Shown: positions 27,034-36,665 of the stretch, piece by piece
Numbering within the stretch: the first letter of the stretch is position 1
Layout of the letters: each line of letters opens with the position of its first letter
Assembly (NCBI GenBank): GCA_016705695.1
Contig: JADJLA010000002.1
Location: 492,284 to 556,283 of the forward strand
Length of the DNA stretch: 64,000 bases
DNA from: Sphingobacteriaceae bacterium
Lineage (GTDB): Bacteria; Bacteroidota; Bacteroidia; B-17B0; Aurantibacillaceae
Direction of reading: 5' to 3'
The notes under the pieces: model-generated
Database searches by the model: none
Seen by the model: the letters and a program-made list of their open reading frames with translations, nothing else
Told to the model about the DNA's origin: nothing
Position numbers and translations under genes: made by a program

Positions 27034-27306
27034 ATGAGCCAATTCATATTAATACCACAAGAAAAATTTGAGCAGTTAAACCAAAAAGTTGATCGGCTTG
27101 TAGCGTTTCATGAACAGAAAGACGAGACACCGATCCGCATGGACGACTGGATTCCTGAAAGCTTTGCCCAAAAATTGCTAGGCCTTAAAACAACCAGTTT
27201 GTGGGCACTACGCAAGAAGCGAAAAATTACTTCTTCAAAGATCGGTGCTAAGATTTTTTATAGTGTAAAATCAATCGAAAAATTACTTAACAAAAATCAA
27301 GAATGA
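27034..27306 (+). CDS. Helix-turn-helix / excisionase-like protein
   Basis: About 90 residues from the ATG at 27034 (a TTG at 27004 is a weaker alternative). The C-terminal half WIPESFAQKLLGLKTTSLWALRKKRKITSSKIGAKIFYSVKSIEKLL has the MerR-like winged-helix layout used by excisionases (recognition of x-RR/KRGxI then GxxxxYxxxDIEKLL). An N-terminal coiled segment (EKFEQLNQKVDRLVAF) may dimerise it. It overlaps the zinc-finger gene by 4 bases. Likely controls excision or element expression. Confidence 0.7.
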   Translation: MSQFILIPQEKFEQLNQKVDRLVAFHEQKDETPIRMDDWIPESFAQKLLGLKTTSLWALRKKRKITSSKIGAKIFYSVKSIEKLLNKNQE

Positions 27307-27680
27307 CACAAACTAAAGACCCTTTCAACAAGGAATGCCTTTATAGTGCATGTAAGAAGCAGTTTACTGCCAAAAGGCGTAACCAAGAATATTGTTGTAG
27401 TGAATGCAAGAAAAAAGCCAACAATGGCAAAGCCAGCAATTGGAGTGCCATGGTAAAGAAGATCCTTGTACAACACAAAATCAATTGGCAGGTTTTGCAT
27501 GATTTATTCTCGGCTGGCCATATTGAGGTAGCCGAACAGTTTCTTATGGCCAACAAATTTAATCATTCCAAGCCAACCGGAATTGATATTGATAAGGAGG
27601 GGTACTTGATACCTGAATTCTATAATTATGCCCTTGAACGAATAGGAGAAAATAAATTTAAAATCATAAAACTATGGTAA
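27303..27680 (+). CDS. Small zinc-finger protein of the element
   Basis: 125 residues. An N-terminal CLYSACKKQFTAKRRNQEYCCSECKKKA segment carries C-x4-C and CC-x2-C cysteines that could bind one zinc, like short prokaryotic FCS/DUF2116-type fingers. The rest is helical (WSAMVKKILVQHKINWQVLHDLFSAGHIEVAEQFLMA) with a C-terminal GIDIDKEGYLIPEFYNYALERI. Function unknown. Overlaps its neighbours on both sides, so it belongs to a compact operon. Confidence 0.6.
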   Translation: MTQTKDPFNKECLYSACKKQFTAKRRNQEYCCSECKKKANNGKASNWSAMVKKILVQHKINWQVLHDLFSAGHIEVAEQFLMANKFNHSKPTGIDIDKEGYLIPEFYNYALERIGENKFKIIKLW

Positions 27681-27904
27681 CAATTCCAAATCTGCCACCA
27701 TCGTTCGCGCAGTTATACGGCCCGAAAACGATCTTAGCTTCATCTACGCCTAACCTTCCAACCAGCGCAGGTAATATAAGTGGTGCGGTAATAATACTTG
27801 GTGCCTGCGTGGTGATTGCTGTAACAATAATAATGGTACAGAGGTATCAATACAACCAACTGCAACAAAAATTTAAACCAATGCTTCCTGGCAAACTTGT
27901 TTAA
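27674..27904 (+). CDS. Small single-span membrane protein
   Basis: 76 residues with one membrane helix (NISGAVIILGACVVIAVTIIMVQ) after a Pro/Ser/Thr-rich 30-residue exported part, and a short cytosolic tail (RYQYNQLQQKFKPMLPGKLV). No family recognised. It overlaps the previous gene by 7 bases and ends the short operon that follows the integrase. Confidence 0.55.
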   Translation: MVTIPNLPPSFAQLYGPKTILASSTPNLPTSAGNISGAVIILGACVVIAVTIIMVQRYQYNQLQQKFKPMLPGKLV

Positions 27905-28298
27905 AATTCAAGTTAAGTGTTAGAAAGTTGATCACATAATAAAGTCTTTTGGCTTTAACTTTACTGTTATGGCATACAACCTGCACAATAATGATCTTGA
28001 CAAATATGTAGTTTACTTACACATCCCTACCTATAGTTTAAATGATGTAAAAAAATAGGAATCAAAGAAATATTCATTTCAAACAGCAGATTATCTTATA
28101 CCTATTACAAATGGAATCCATAAATTACACATTTACAATTTTAAATGATACGTACTTTGTCATGACAGAGTTCACTTCTCTTAATTTCAAAAAAAACATA
28201 AGGCCTTGACTGTAATATTTTCTGCAAACTGTTAGATAATTTAAACTCCCAAATCTTTTCACCCATATTCAAAATGTATCCCCAAATGATAATTGGAA
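27905..28298. other. 394-base gap without a recognised gene
   Basis: AT-rich DNA between the convergent small-protein operon and the 1252-residue protein gene. No reading frame of interest, no strong hairpin and no repeat that I can match elsewhere in the window. Confidence 0.5.
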
Positions 28299-31200
28299 TT
28301 AATCTAACATATTCTGTTGGGCACTTTCATCCATACGTCTAGCATCTTCTAAATAATACTTTGCCATTTTTTCAAAAATAGAAGCGACACCTGGATATTT
28401 ACTTTTTATTTTCTTAGACAATTCAGAAAAGTGTTTGGCATGGTCTCTCTCAATTTTACCCCCTTCTGAAACAAGCCTTGAAGATGAGCCCCGCTTATTA
28501 AATAATCCAGAATTGAAGTTATCGTTTATTTCCTTGGAATTAAGTACTTCAATTATTTTATAAATTTCTTCAACTTGCCAATTCTTATTTGTTTCAGGAT
28601 ATCTAGCCAACATACTTCCTATTTTGGCATCTGCAATAGTTAACCGATTCACTGTTTTTGCCTTTTCCCTCACCGTATTAATCCACTTCATTAGATAAAC
28701 TGCGTCCAACCCATCATTGGTTCCTCCAGGAATACTTTTCCATGAAGTGAGCAATAACTGAGCTTTCTGTGCTCGAATATTGACTCTTTCATCAGCTAAT
28801 TCAAGATTTACATCTTGCTCTAACGAGTCATCATCAGGTCTATAAACGAATGTTATTAATTCAACAAAAAGGTCTGGACTAGTACTTATTTCATTATGAA
28901 GGGCCTCAGGTTTTCTCGGACCACCATAGTAGGTAAGAGCACTAAGATAAAGCATTTCCAAACTCTTCATGTCGTCATTACTAACTTCATTTCTTTTGTC
29001 CAGCTCAACAAAAATGGCCGCAACATCATTTGCTTTTAATTTATTGTTTTCATGGTTATCCTCCATTGGGACACTTTTAAGTAAACGAACTAAGGTTTCG
29101 GTTGGAACGTCATCTAAATTATATACTATTGCCTGAATGACTGCTATTGGCCTTTGAACCTCTATAAGTTTGTTTATTCCATATATTTTCTCTTGAGCAT
29201 TAACCGCAAAAAGTATCGGATTCATTCTTTTCCAATATTCGACTTCAATTTCGTATCCCAGTTTGTTAATAGCATCCCATAAAGTTTGATTCTGTTGAAG
29301 TGGAATAAATAATCTTGAAATTATAGTAGTTGGGTACAAAGTGACTAACGATGAATATAATTCAATAATCCATTGTATTCCATCCTTTCTTGTTTTAGCG
29401 TCAAGAAAATAATAAATAAAAGATAGATTCTTTTCATCATTTGAAATTAGAGATACTATTGATAGTAGTTCGGTACTACTAATTTGAATTTCATTTAAGG
29501 TTGAAGCTAAAGAAAATGGATATTTAACAGTAAAACTTAATTCCTTTATCTTTTCAATTCCATATTGCTTATATATTTTACTAAGTGCTTCAATTCTTTT
29601 CTCTTTAATTAACTCAGTTTGTTCTTCAATAGATTTATTAGGACGTATAAATCCATCTGGAAGCCGAGGCCAGTGGTCGTCAAACAACCAAGTTAAATTA
29701 CTGATGTCATCTTTGGGTTGCTTTTCTATATATAGCTTTTCATACTTAGCTAATTCCCCTTGGACCATTGCTGATTCTGACTCTGGATATGATTTTTGCG
29801 CATATATCACATCTCTTAATGCATCCCAAGCCTCATTTTCTGATCTTGGAACAGAGTCATATTTGTTTCCTACAAATTTTAGTATTTTATCTCTATTTCC
29901 TGAGTCTAGATACTGCGAAAACTTTATAAATTCAGCAAGTTTATGTTCAGAATTATCGAATAAAGAAATTGCTATATCTACCAGGGCATTTACAACCCCG
30001 ACAATTTCAGGTCGTGAGTAATTAATTACTTGCTCTTTAGGAGCTCTCCATCTCATTTTGGATGTTCCATGTGCCACATCATGACCACCACGTGGTAATA
30101 ATTTTGAAGTGATTTGCCACGATATTTTTGGTTCTTTTTCAGCGATTCGTTTTAAAACATCTATTCGCTGTTCTAAGTTGGCATATGTTTGTTGATGCCA
30201 GATCTTAAATATTTCAACTAGACTATTAATTGGTCTATTGGTAAGGCTTCCACCAGGGTCTAATGCTGCAAGTTTGGCAAGAAGAAGGGCGGCTCTTTCA
30301 AGATATTCAGGAAACCAAGCCAAGCTTTCTAAAGCCCACAATAGCCCAGTATGTCTACTGGTTTGAAAAACAATTGAAGCTTCTTGTTCGAACATTTTTA
30401 ATATGGGAGTATTTTCCAGGGTTAAAGTACTTTCAACTACTTTAAGAAAACTTTCTGGAGAGGCTTCTGAAATAAGGGGCAACTGATAATTAATAGATGG
30501 CCATATATCATCATTAGCTTTTGATAACAGAATAGAAACAACTTCATCAACCCATGCCTGCGGTTTATTTAGAAAGACCTCTAAGTTACTGCCAAATAAA
30601 CCAACCATGATAAGAGATTGGCTTAATCCTTCTTTCATTCCTGATGAATATATTGATTTCTTTCCTAAAACTGATGCCATAAATCTAACATCTGCTGCGA
30701 CTTCCAAAGCAGGATTTTTGTCACTTAAAACTTCGAGAAAAGCAGTTCTGAGATTATGAAAATCAGACTCTTTTAATTGTGATGATAAATTAGTCCATGC
30801 TTCCATTGGAGAAGTCAATCGCCAAGTATTGGCAATGTTAAGTAACACTGGGATGTCAGAATCCCTCCATTTGATTAATTTTTCCTTATAGGTAACATAC
30901 TTTTCGCCAGCCAGTTTTTCTATAATCTCAATATCACCACTGTTTTCTTCATTCCATCGGCCAACAATAAGAGCTGGAACTAATTCGTTAATATCAGCAG
31001 TTTCCTCCCAATTGGTTTTGTATCCCCAAATTAATTTTTTCTTAATTATAGACAGGTTTGAACCACAATCTTTAATGACCTTTATTGCACGACTGGCATC
31101 TTTCATCACATTACCCAATACAGTAACGAGACCCTGCTCATCAAGAGTAGGTAATTTCATAATTAGACCAGACTCATATTCATCATCAGGTCCAAGAGCT

Positions 31201-32057
31201 TGAAGCACATGATGGCCACGTCCTGTTACAGCAAAATGCAAGTCTGTATTTAAATCAAGAATTAAGTTATGGCTATATTTTCTATAACTGAAATTTGTCA
31301 TATCAGTTTCGTCATTAATAATCAAACTTTTTGAAAAAAAGCTTTTCTTACTATCCTCAGGAAATTGCATCGCCGCAGCAATTATGAATAAAATAGCTTC
31401 TTTCTTACTTGAAGCTCGAACACCTTTTAGCCCTGCCTTTTTGGAAAGAAAGTCATGCAATTCCTTTATTTCCGTTTCTCTTCCTGCTGTTACAATTTGA
31501 GGGGGTAAGCTAAACCCATCTACGGGTGCCCAGCTATTCCAGAACTCGTCAGCTGTAAGAACACCTTTTGGATAATCAATCTTTTGTATTGCAAACAATT
31601 TTTCAACGCAAGGAGCATGCTCAAACCACTTTTCTAAATCAACTGAATCATATGCTCGAACATCTAACCAATCACCTTTGGCATTTTTATCCTTTATCCA
31701 TTTGTTTTTGCCAGCCCAGTTTCTCGGCGTTACAAATATAAAAGTTGAAGCATTCTTAGTTTCACCTAAGGAATCTTTTGTTCTTTTTTCATATTCTTCG
31801 TCTGCCTTTTTCTTTATATTCTTTGTTTTACCAAATTCCCAAAGAGCTCTTCCGATTGGAACAAATGTAAAATCCACCTTTGAATCTGTTATTCCATCCC
31901 AACCACCAGAATTTACTGCGCTTCCAGCAGGAAAATGATTGTACGTGTTTATTGGCGTCGTAGCATCTACCAATCGTGAAATAACAATAGGTAATTCACC
32001 CGGCATTTCATATTTATTTGCCCAGTCTTCAATAATTGTTTTTGTAATAATTCTCAT
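28299..32057 (-). CDS. Very large protein with nuclease-like N-terminus, candidate defence protein
   Basis: 1252 residues, not a named family that I can assert. Residues 45-165 look like a Mrr/PD-(D/E)xK-type nuclease: GGWDG (51-55), WEFGKTKNIKKKADEEYEKRT (73-93), FIFVTPRNW (106-114), then WLDVRAYDSVDLEKWFE. About 185-400 resembles a STAND/AAA-type module (AGRETEIKELHDFL) but the expected P-loop reads GVRASSKKEAILF, with no GKT/S, so ATP binding is doubtful. The remaining 800 residues are helical, repeat-like. No signal peptide. This layout (effector, switch-like domain, helical sensor) recalls anti-phage NTPases; the function is inference. Confidence 0.65.
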   Translation of the reverse strand: MRIITKTIIEDWANKYEMPGELPIVISRLVDATTPINTYNHFPAGSAVNSGGWDGITDSKVDFTFVPIGRALWEFGKTKNIKKKADEEYEKRTKDSLGETKNASTFIFVTPRNWAGKNKWIKDKNAKGDWLDVRAYDSVDLEKWFEHAPCVEKLFAIQKIDYPKGVLTADEFWNSWAPVDGFSLPPQIVTAGRETEIKELHDFLSKKAGLKGVRASSKKEAILFIIAAAMQFPEDSKKSFFSKSLIINDETDMTNFSYRKYSHNLILDLNTDLHFAVTGRGHHVLQALGPDDEYESGLIMKLPTLDEQGLVTVLGNVMKDASRAIKVIKDCGSNLSIIKKKLIWGYKTNWEETADINELVPALIVGRWNEENSGDIEIIEKLAGEKYVTYKEKLIKWRDSDIPVLLNIANTWRLTSPMEAWTNLSSQLKESDFHNLRTAFLEVLSDKNPALEVAADVRFMASVLGKKSIYSSGMKEGLSQSLIMVGLFGSNLEVFLNKPQAWVDEVVSILLSKANDDIWPSINYQLPLISEASPESFLKVVESTLTLENTPILKMFEQEASIVFQTSRHTGLLWALESLAWFPEYLERAALLLAKLAALDPGGSLTNRPINSLVEIFKIWHQQTYANLEQRIDVLKRIAEKEPKISWQITSKLLPRGGHDVAHGTSKMRWRAPKEQVINYSRPEIVGVVNALVDIAISLFDNSEHKLAEFIKFSQYLDSGNRDKILKFVGNKYDSVPRSENEAWDALRDVIYAQKSYPESESAMVQGELAKYEKLYIEKQPKDDISNLTWLFDDHWPRLPDGFIRPNKSIEEQTELIKEKRIEALSKIYKQYGIEKIKELSFTVKYPFSLASTLNEIQISSTELLSIVSLISNDEKNLSFIYYFLDAKTRKDGIQWIIELYSSLVTLYPTTIISRLFIPLQQNQTLWDAINKLGYEIEVEYWKRMNPILFAVNAQEKIYGINKLIEVQRPIAVIQAIVYNLDDVPTETLVRLLKSVPMEDNHENNKLKANDVAAIFVELDKRNEVSNDDMKSLEMLYLSALTYYGGPRKPEALHNEISTSPDLFVELITFVYRPDDDSLEQDVNLELADERVNIRAQKAQLLLTSWKSIPGGTNDGLDAVYLMKWINTVREKAKTVNRLTIADAKIGSMLARYPETNKNWQVEEIYKIIEVLNSKEINDNFNSGLFNKRGSSSRLVSEGGKIERDHAKHFSELSKKIKSKYPGVASIFEKMAKYYLEDARRMDESAQQNMLD

Positions 32058-32162
32058 GAAAACATTTCTATTTTTTGCTTCTGCTTAAGAATAAATGTGC
32101 TGTCATGTTAATAAATTCCGTATCACATAAGTAAAAATCCTTCATCTTTGTATCTGTTTAAA

Positions 32163-32525
32163 TTAAACGTTTTTCGAATCAACGATCTTCATCACCGTAC
32201 ATCTATCTCCACCTTGGTTCCAAACAGTCGCACCTCTTTCCCAATAAAAGTAGTGTGTTGTAATTGTACCATTATCGTGAGGCTTTTCAAGTGGCCAATT
32301 GTTTGGCTTTGCTCTTGTATACAAAACAACAAAATCACCTTCCTTAATTTCTTTAGCCGGAAATTTATAGGCATGCCGACCTAAATTTGCAACATCACCT
32401 TCTTCATCAAATGTGGTGTCCATAACCACATACCTAGATGTGTTTAAATTCTTTAAAGCTTTTAAAGCCAAATATTCTTTGGCTAGATCGACTTTGTCTG
32501 TCGAGAGGAGTATTTGTAATCCCAT
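32163..32525 (-). CDS. Small lamin-tail-domain-like protein
   Basis: 120 residues, no signal peptide. The region GRHAYKFPAKEIKEGDFVVLYTRA ... YFYWERGATVWNQGGDRCTVMKIVDSKNV follows the pattern of the immunoglobulin-like lamin tail domain (YxFP, xxGDxVxLYT, YW, VWNxxGDxxxL). Most bacterial LTD proteins are secreted; this one begins directly with a helical MGLQILLSTDKVDLAKEYLALKALKN segment, so it is probably cytosolic. It lies 105 bases upstream of the 1252-residue gene on the same strand and may be its partner. Confidence 0.6.
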   Translation of the reverse strand: MGLQILLSTDKVDLAKEYLALKALKNLNTSRYVVMDTTFDEEGDVANLGRHAYKFPAKEIKEGDFVVLYTRAKPNNWPLEKPHDNGTITTHYFYWERGATVWNQGGDRCTVMKIVDSKNV

Positions 32526-32741
32526 GTTTTCGTGTCTGAATTTATTATTAGTGAATATAGAATAATCACTTAAATTCCCTAATTATTTCACTCATTATTA
32601 AGCCACTCTCGCTCATTGGTGTATTTGAAGCTATCTCATTCGTTCCAAAAACGTTCCTAGTGCATATCCTCTTCTAAAAACGGCGCGTCAAATTTAATTT
32701 AATGGTTTTTTTGTACATTTAATACACTTTAAGAACAGAAT

Positions 32742-35567
32742 ATGGCAAAGAAAAAAACAACAGCTAAGGCGAAGGCGATAAAAAAGGTGAAAGATAAACC
32801 CAAAGTGAAAGCAAAGGCAAAAAGCAAACCTGTAGAGAAAGCAAAAGCTAAACCAGCAACGAAGCCAAAAGACAATCGAATCGATCTTAAGCATCAATTT
32901 GAGGCATTTTTTACTTCATGGCTAATTAAAAAATGGACCAATACAAAATATGGCAACTCGTTTATTCTTGAAATTAAAGATGCAGTTGCCGCTAAAACTT
33001 CTTTATCACATAAAGATGCTCATGTTTATTTATTTACAAATATTAATAGCGAAACGCTTAATATTTCGGCTGATCAGATAAAGAATTGGGCAAATGGTCC
33101 TCGGCCCTCAATATTTATATATCAAAAGGATTCTAAAATGACATTCCTTTTATTGGAAGAGCATTATCTTAATTCTTTATTCTCAGAAAACCCAAGTCTT
33201 ACTGCTAAAGATAATATTTCAATACCCCTCTCTGAGTTTACACCTCTCACCAAAGCCAAACTTAAAGATCTAAGAGAATTCGTATTCAAGTGGAAGAGAA
33301 TTACTTTTTCAGTATTGGAATCCGGAACTTATTTTAAATATAAAGACGCTCTTAAGGTAGAAGTTACGCAAACCATTGCAGATTTAGAAAACCTTAACGT
33401 AGATTTAAATTTAGACGTGTTAAAAGAAATAGATGAGGATATCAATAGGGCCATTTATACAGTAGCTATTGTTGGCGCAACCAAAGCCGGTAAAAGCACA
33501 ATAATAAACTCTCTTGTTTCCAAGTACGTTTCTCCTGTTGATATAAGACCAACAACTGGTATTCCCACGAACATTGTTCCTGGCAAAGAAGAAAAAGCAG
33601 AAATACTATTACAAAATGATGAAATTATTCCGGGTCCTGCGGAAGAATCTTTTATAAATCAATATGTCGCTATTGATCAAAATCGAAGTAATTATAAGAA
33701 GGTAAAAATGGTAACTGTTTGGATTCGTAGCGCCAATATGGAAAAAGGACTTTCCTTTTGCGATTTCCCAGGCCTGGACGATGCGGATCCTGTTATTGAA
33801 AAGACCGTTGTTAATGCATTGAAATTTGTTAATGCAATAATTTATGTGATTGACGCAAGTAGTATGACATCAGGTTTTAAATTCCCAAAACAATATCGGG
33901 ATGATCTTCTTAATTTAAAAAACAAAGACAAAATATTTCTAGTCTTTAACAAGATGGACTACTTCACAGATCCTCAGTTGATAAAAGACTTTAAAGCGTT
34001 TATTGATGAACAGTTGGAATTGCTTGAATTAAGTTCATTGTTCTCTTATCCCCCAATTTACATGCACGCTAAAAAATCTTTTGATCAACGAATGAAAGGT
34101 GTATACGAGAAGGACGAAATGATGACTTTAGAATCCCAAGTGTGGGACCATTTACTTGCGAATAGCAAATCTGGTCTACACAACCTTATGAATATTGTTG
34201 GGCAATTAGGACAGGAATCTGAAAGATTATCCCGGATGTTAAGTTTAAGGGTTGCAGATGGTGATGAGCAGAAGCGCCTCAGAAATGAATTGCAAACGAC
34301 CGAAAGCGAATTATCTAAAATAAAAGTTTTTGAGAGACAAAAAAGAGCTGAGATTAAAACTTGGTTGGAGAATACACTCGATATTGAAAAGGAGCATCTT
34401 ATCCGTCACTATACAAAACACTTAAAAAACATAAGCATTAATAATGCTTTACCTAACGATACTGGCATTCAAAATTATTTAACGGAACAATTTACACTAA
34501 CTGCCCCTGAACTATTTGAACAACTAGAAAATAAAATTACTGAACTTCATAATGATTTAAACCTTTGGGTCAATAACAAACTTCAGCCAGTCGAAATTTC
34601 AATTGATAAATATACTAAGCATCAATTTCGTAATTCAGAAACATTTTTCCAATTGTTACAACCCATCTCTCATATTTTCTCTGAATCATATGGGAAAGCA
34701 GTGCCTACAAATATGCTTGGCAATATTTTTTATCATATCGCCAATGCACTTGAGGGATTCGGTGATGTTCTCTGGGAAATATTTACAAATTCACAAACTG
34801 TTCGAAATAAAAAAATAAGTTCAATAATTAAGAAACTAACGATTTGCTATGACGAAACATTTGCAAAAATATATTTTGCATTTAACGCTCACTTGGAACA
34901 CAAATGTACTCAGCTATTAAATAAAGTGGTCGATCGTTCGAAAGTATATATAAGCGGAATGAATAAGCAAATATCCGAGCTTAATAATCCTTTAACTCCG
35001 GCTGAAAAGAAATTATATGAATTAGCTGGTGAAAAATTAACAGAACTTGATAATCAATGCAGCGCTATTAAATTACAAATCGAGGAACATACTTCCACAT
35101 TTAAACCAAAAGAGGATAGCACCAAAGAAAGTTTAGATGCTGATATTGAATTAATCGAAAAGCAATTGCGCATTGTAAAAAATGAGATTCTTGTCAAAAA
35201 TCTTGGCACTACTGACGCGAAGAGAATTGTCCTGCCCCATTTACAACCAAAAATCGATGAAAGGATTAGCAAATTACTTCGCGATCACCCGGGTACGCCA
35301 GCCTCAAAGTATGAAACCTTTGAATCACAACTTCAATTCTTTGATATGTCTGAGTACTTTGAAATGATTTCGAACAGAACTTACTGGCCCCATTTTGAAG
35401 CTACTTTCAATAATAAAGATAACCTTAACAAGCACATTAATCAGCTTTCAACATTAAGAAACACGATAAGGCACGGGCGCGAATTGACACAACTTATTTT
35501 AGCTGAAGGTCAAGCTTCCATTCTTTGGTTTAAGATGGCTCTTAAAATACAGAATGGTGCAAATTAA
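32742..35567 (+). CDS. Dynamin-like GTPase with Lys/Ala-rich N-terminus
   Basis: 941 residues. The first 45 residues are a basic Lys/Ala/Pro-rich tail. About 240-470 is a dynamin-type GTPase: G1 VGATKAGKST (about 245-254), G2 Thr in RPTTGIPTN, G3 DFPGLDDAD (about 341), G4 NKMD (about 403). The rest is predicted helical stalk with heptads (LRNELQTTESELSKIKVFERQKRAEIKTWLE; AGEKLTELDNQCSAIKLQIEEH), plus a hydrophobic ALEGFGDVLWEIF stretch that could be a membrane paddle. Bacterial dynamins remodel membranes; several act in phage defence. Divergent from the nuclease-like gene, in the same element. Confidence 0.82.
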   Translation: MAKKKTTAKAKAIKKVKDKPKVKAKAKSKPVEKAKAKPATKPKDNRIDLKHQFEAFFTSWLIKKWTNTKYGNSFILEIKDAVAAKTSLSHKDAHVYLFTNINSETLNISADQIKNWANGPRPSIFIYQKDSKMTFLLLEEHYLNSLFSENPSLTAKDNISIPLSEFTPLTKAKLKDLREFVFKWKRITFSVLESGTYFKYKDALKVEVTQTIADLENLNVDLNLDVLKEIDEDINRAIYTVAIVGATKAGKSTIINSLVSKYVSPVDIRPTTGIPTNIVPGKEEKAEILLQNDEIIPGPAEESFINQYVAIDQNRSNYKKVKMVTVWIRSANMEKGLSFCDFPGLDDADPVIEKTVVNALKFVNAIIYVIDASSMTSGFKFPKQYRDDLLNLKNKDKIFLVFNKMDYFTDPQLIKDFKAFIDEQLELLELSSLFSYPPIYMHAKKSFDQRMKGVYEKDEMMTLESQVWDHLLANSKSGLHNLMNIVGQLGQESERLSRMLSLRVADGDEQKRLRNELQTTESELSKIKVFERQKRAEIKTWLENTLDIEKEHLIRHYTKHLKNISINNALPNDTGIQNYLTEQFTLTAPELFEQLENKITELHNDLNLWVNNKLQPVEISIDKYTKHQFRNSETFFQLLQPISHIFSESYGKAVPTNMLGNIFYHIANALEGFGDVLWEIFTNSQTVRNKKISSIIKKLTICYDETFAKIYFAFNAHLEHKCTQLLNKVVDRSKVYISGMNKQISELNNPLTPAEKKLYELAGEKLTELDNQCSAIKLQIEEHTSTFKPKEDSTKESLDADIELIEKQLRIVKNEILVKNLGTTDAKRIVLPHLQPKIDERISKLLRDHPGTPASKYETFESQLQFFDMSEYFEMISNRTYWPHFEATFNNKDNLNKHINQLSTLRNTIRHGRELTQLILAEGQASILWFKMALKIQNGAN

Positions 35568-36136
35568 GACTACGCAATTTTTAACTAAAAATTATCCCGT
35601 TGAATTTTTCACCAGCAAAATTAATCAATATGCTCTTTCAAATTCCCCAGTAAGTTTCTTTGCGGCTCATCGAAAATCGATAACATAATAAGAACTCCTT
35701 AAAAAAACCATAAATTAATTCAAATTGATATATGTACCCATTCGAATAAAACCAAGTTACTTTGCATTTGTCCGCATTAATACTGATAAATTACAATTAA
35801 TTCAAATGTGAACTCCAGTTTTTATTGGCCATTTAGGGCTAAATTGTTTAATAAAATAATTTGATTTATAAATCAATTAAAAATGGGTCAAAAATGTTTC
35901 ACTTTTGTGTCACTCGGATAATTAGGTTGCCGTAAAACCCACAACCCAGGCAGCTTTTTAAAAGGGTTCGAGTTGACCATCTACCAGCACTTATGCCACA
36001 ATCGATTTTCCAATAGTATTTAAAAAACAGCCTACTGAAACCTGGCCACAAAACGTTAACACTAACTGCCACGGAAAGACCTCGTAAAATTACCACCAAC
36101 AATAAATTGACATTTGAATCGTTAATACAATAAAAC
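35568..36136. other. 569-base gap holding the first distal element end
   Basis: Contains three tandem 11-bp units (35882-35914) and a T-loop-like motif at 35964-35974. The upstream 180 bases (tccgcattaat ... ttataaatcaatt) resemble the DNA before 50730. No gene is supported. Confidence 0.6.
35882..35974 (+). repeat. Distal end repeat 1 of the integrative element
   Basis: AATGGGTCAAA (35882), AATGTTTCACT (35893), TTTGTGTCACT (35904): three units at an 11-base period like those beside the integrase. Exactly 50 bases after the last unit comes TTTAAAAGGGTTCGAGTT, with GGGTTCGAGTT at 35964-35974, resembling the tRNA T loop (GGGTTCGATT in tRNA-Glu), followed by CTACCA at 35981-35986. Candidate attR. 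Confidence 0.6.
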
Positions 36137-36532
36137 ATGAAAAACCATTTTATAAAACTTGTGCTTCTTGCCTCGACAATCATCGTCCTGACAAATTGCA
36201 ATAAACTCGGTAAGGACTTCGACAACTATTTTTATACCGACATTGAAAACTCGGCTGGACCTTTGACCCTCTTCATCGACGGTAAAAACAAAGGTGGGTT
36301 ACCCTATTTAAAGACTTCAGTCTCACCGACTAATGACACAATAATAAATCACGCCTTGCATTTAACTCTCAAATCTGGTAAATATAAAATTGAGGCCAAG
36401 GACAATCAAGGCAATCTAAAATGTTCTTTTACATTAAAGTTTAGATCAAACTTATTGAGCACTTCAGGTACAATTGGGAGACAAACGACAGCCGCTTCTG
36501 GCAAAATTGTTGTCACCAAACTCAATTACTAA
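36137..36532 (+). CDS. Small lipoprotein
   Basis: 131 residues. Lipoprotein signal (KLVLLASTIIVLTNCNK, acylation Cys near residue 21). The mature part is beta-rich (GPLTLFIDGKNKGGLPYL; LHLTLKSGKYKIEAKDNQGNLKCSFTLKF), like a PEGA/carboxypeptidase-regulatory-type fold. No family recognised. Single gene between the distal element end and the FG-GAP gene. Confidence 0.65.
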   Translation: MKNHFIKLVLLASTIIVLTNCNKLGKDFDNYFYTDIENSAGPLTLFIDGKNKGGLPYLKTSVSPTNDTIINHALHLTLKSGKYKIEAKDNQGNLKCSFTLKFRSNLLSTSGTIGRQTTAASGKIVVTKLNY

Positions 36533-36592
36533 CGGCGAAAAATCCAAACCACCTATAACTTAAGTATACAGAACTTAAAATTTACAAAATTC

Positions 36593-36611
36593 AGAATAAG
36601 CAGGATTTGAC
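36593..36611 (+). promoter_or_regulatory. 19-bp motif upstream of FG-GAP gene (copy 1)
   Basis: AGAATAAGCAGGATTTGAC, 54 bases before the ATG at 36666. An identical copy on the other strand stands 52 bases before the PDZ-hydrolase gene (48546-48564). Same orientation and distance relative to the gene suggest a shared operator or promoter element. Confidence 0.6.
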
Positions 36612-36665
36612 TACTGCAAAATTAATCTGCTTTTTACCTTCATAAAATAATCCAAACAGATTATC

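Noticed and set aside
35964..35986. A complete second tRNA fragment
   Set aside because: Only the T-loop-like GGGTTCGAGTT and a CTACCA are present; the T stem does not pair, so it is at most a decayed attachment site.
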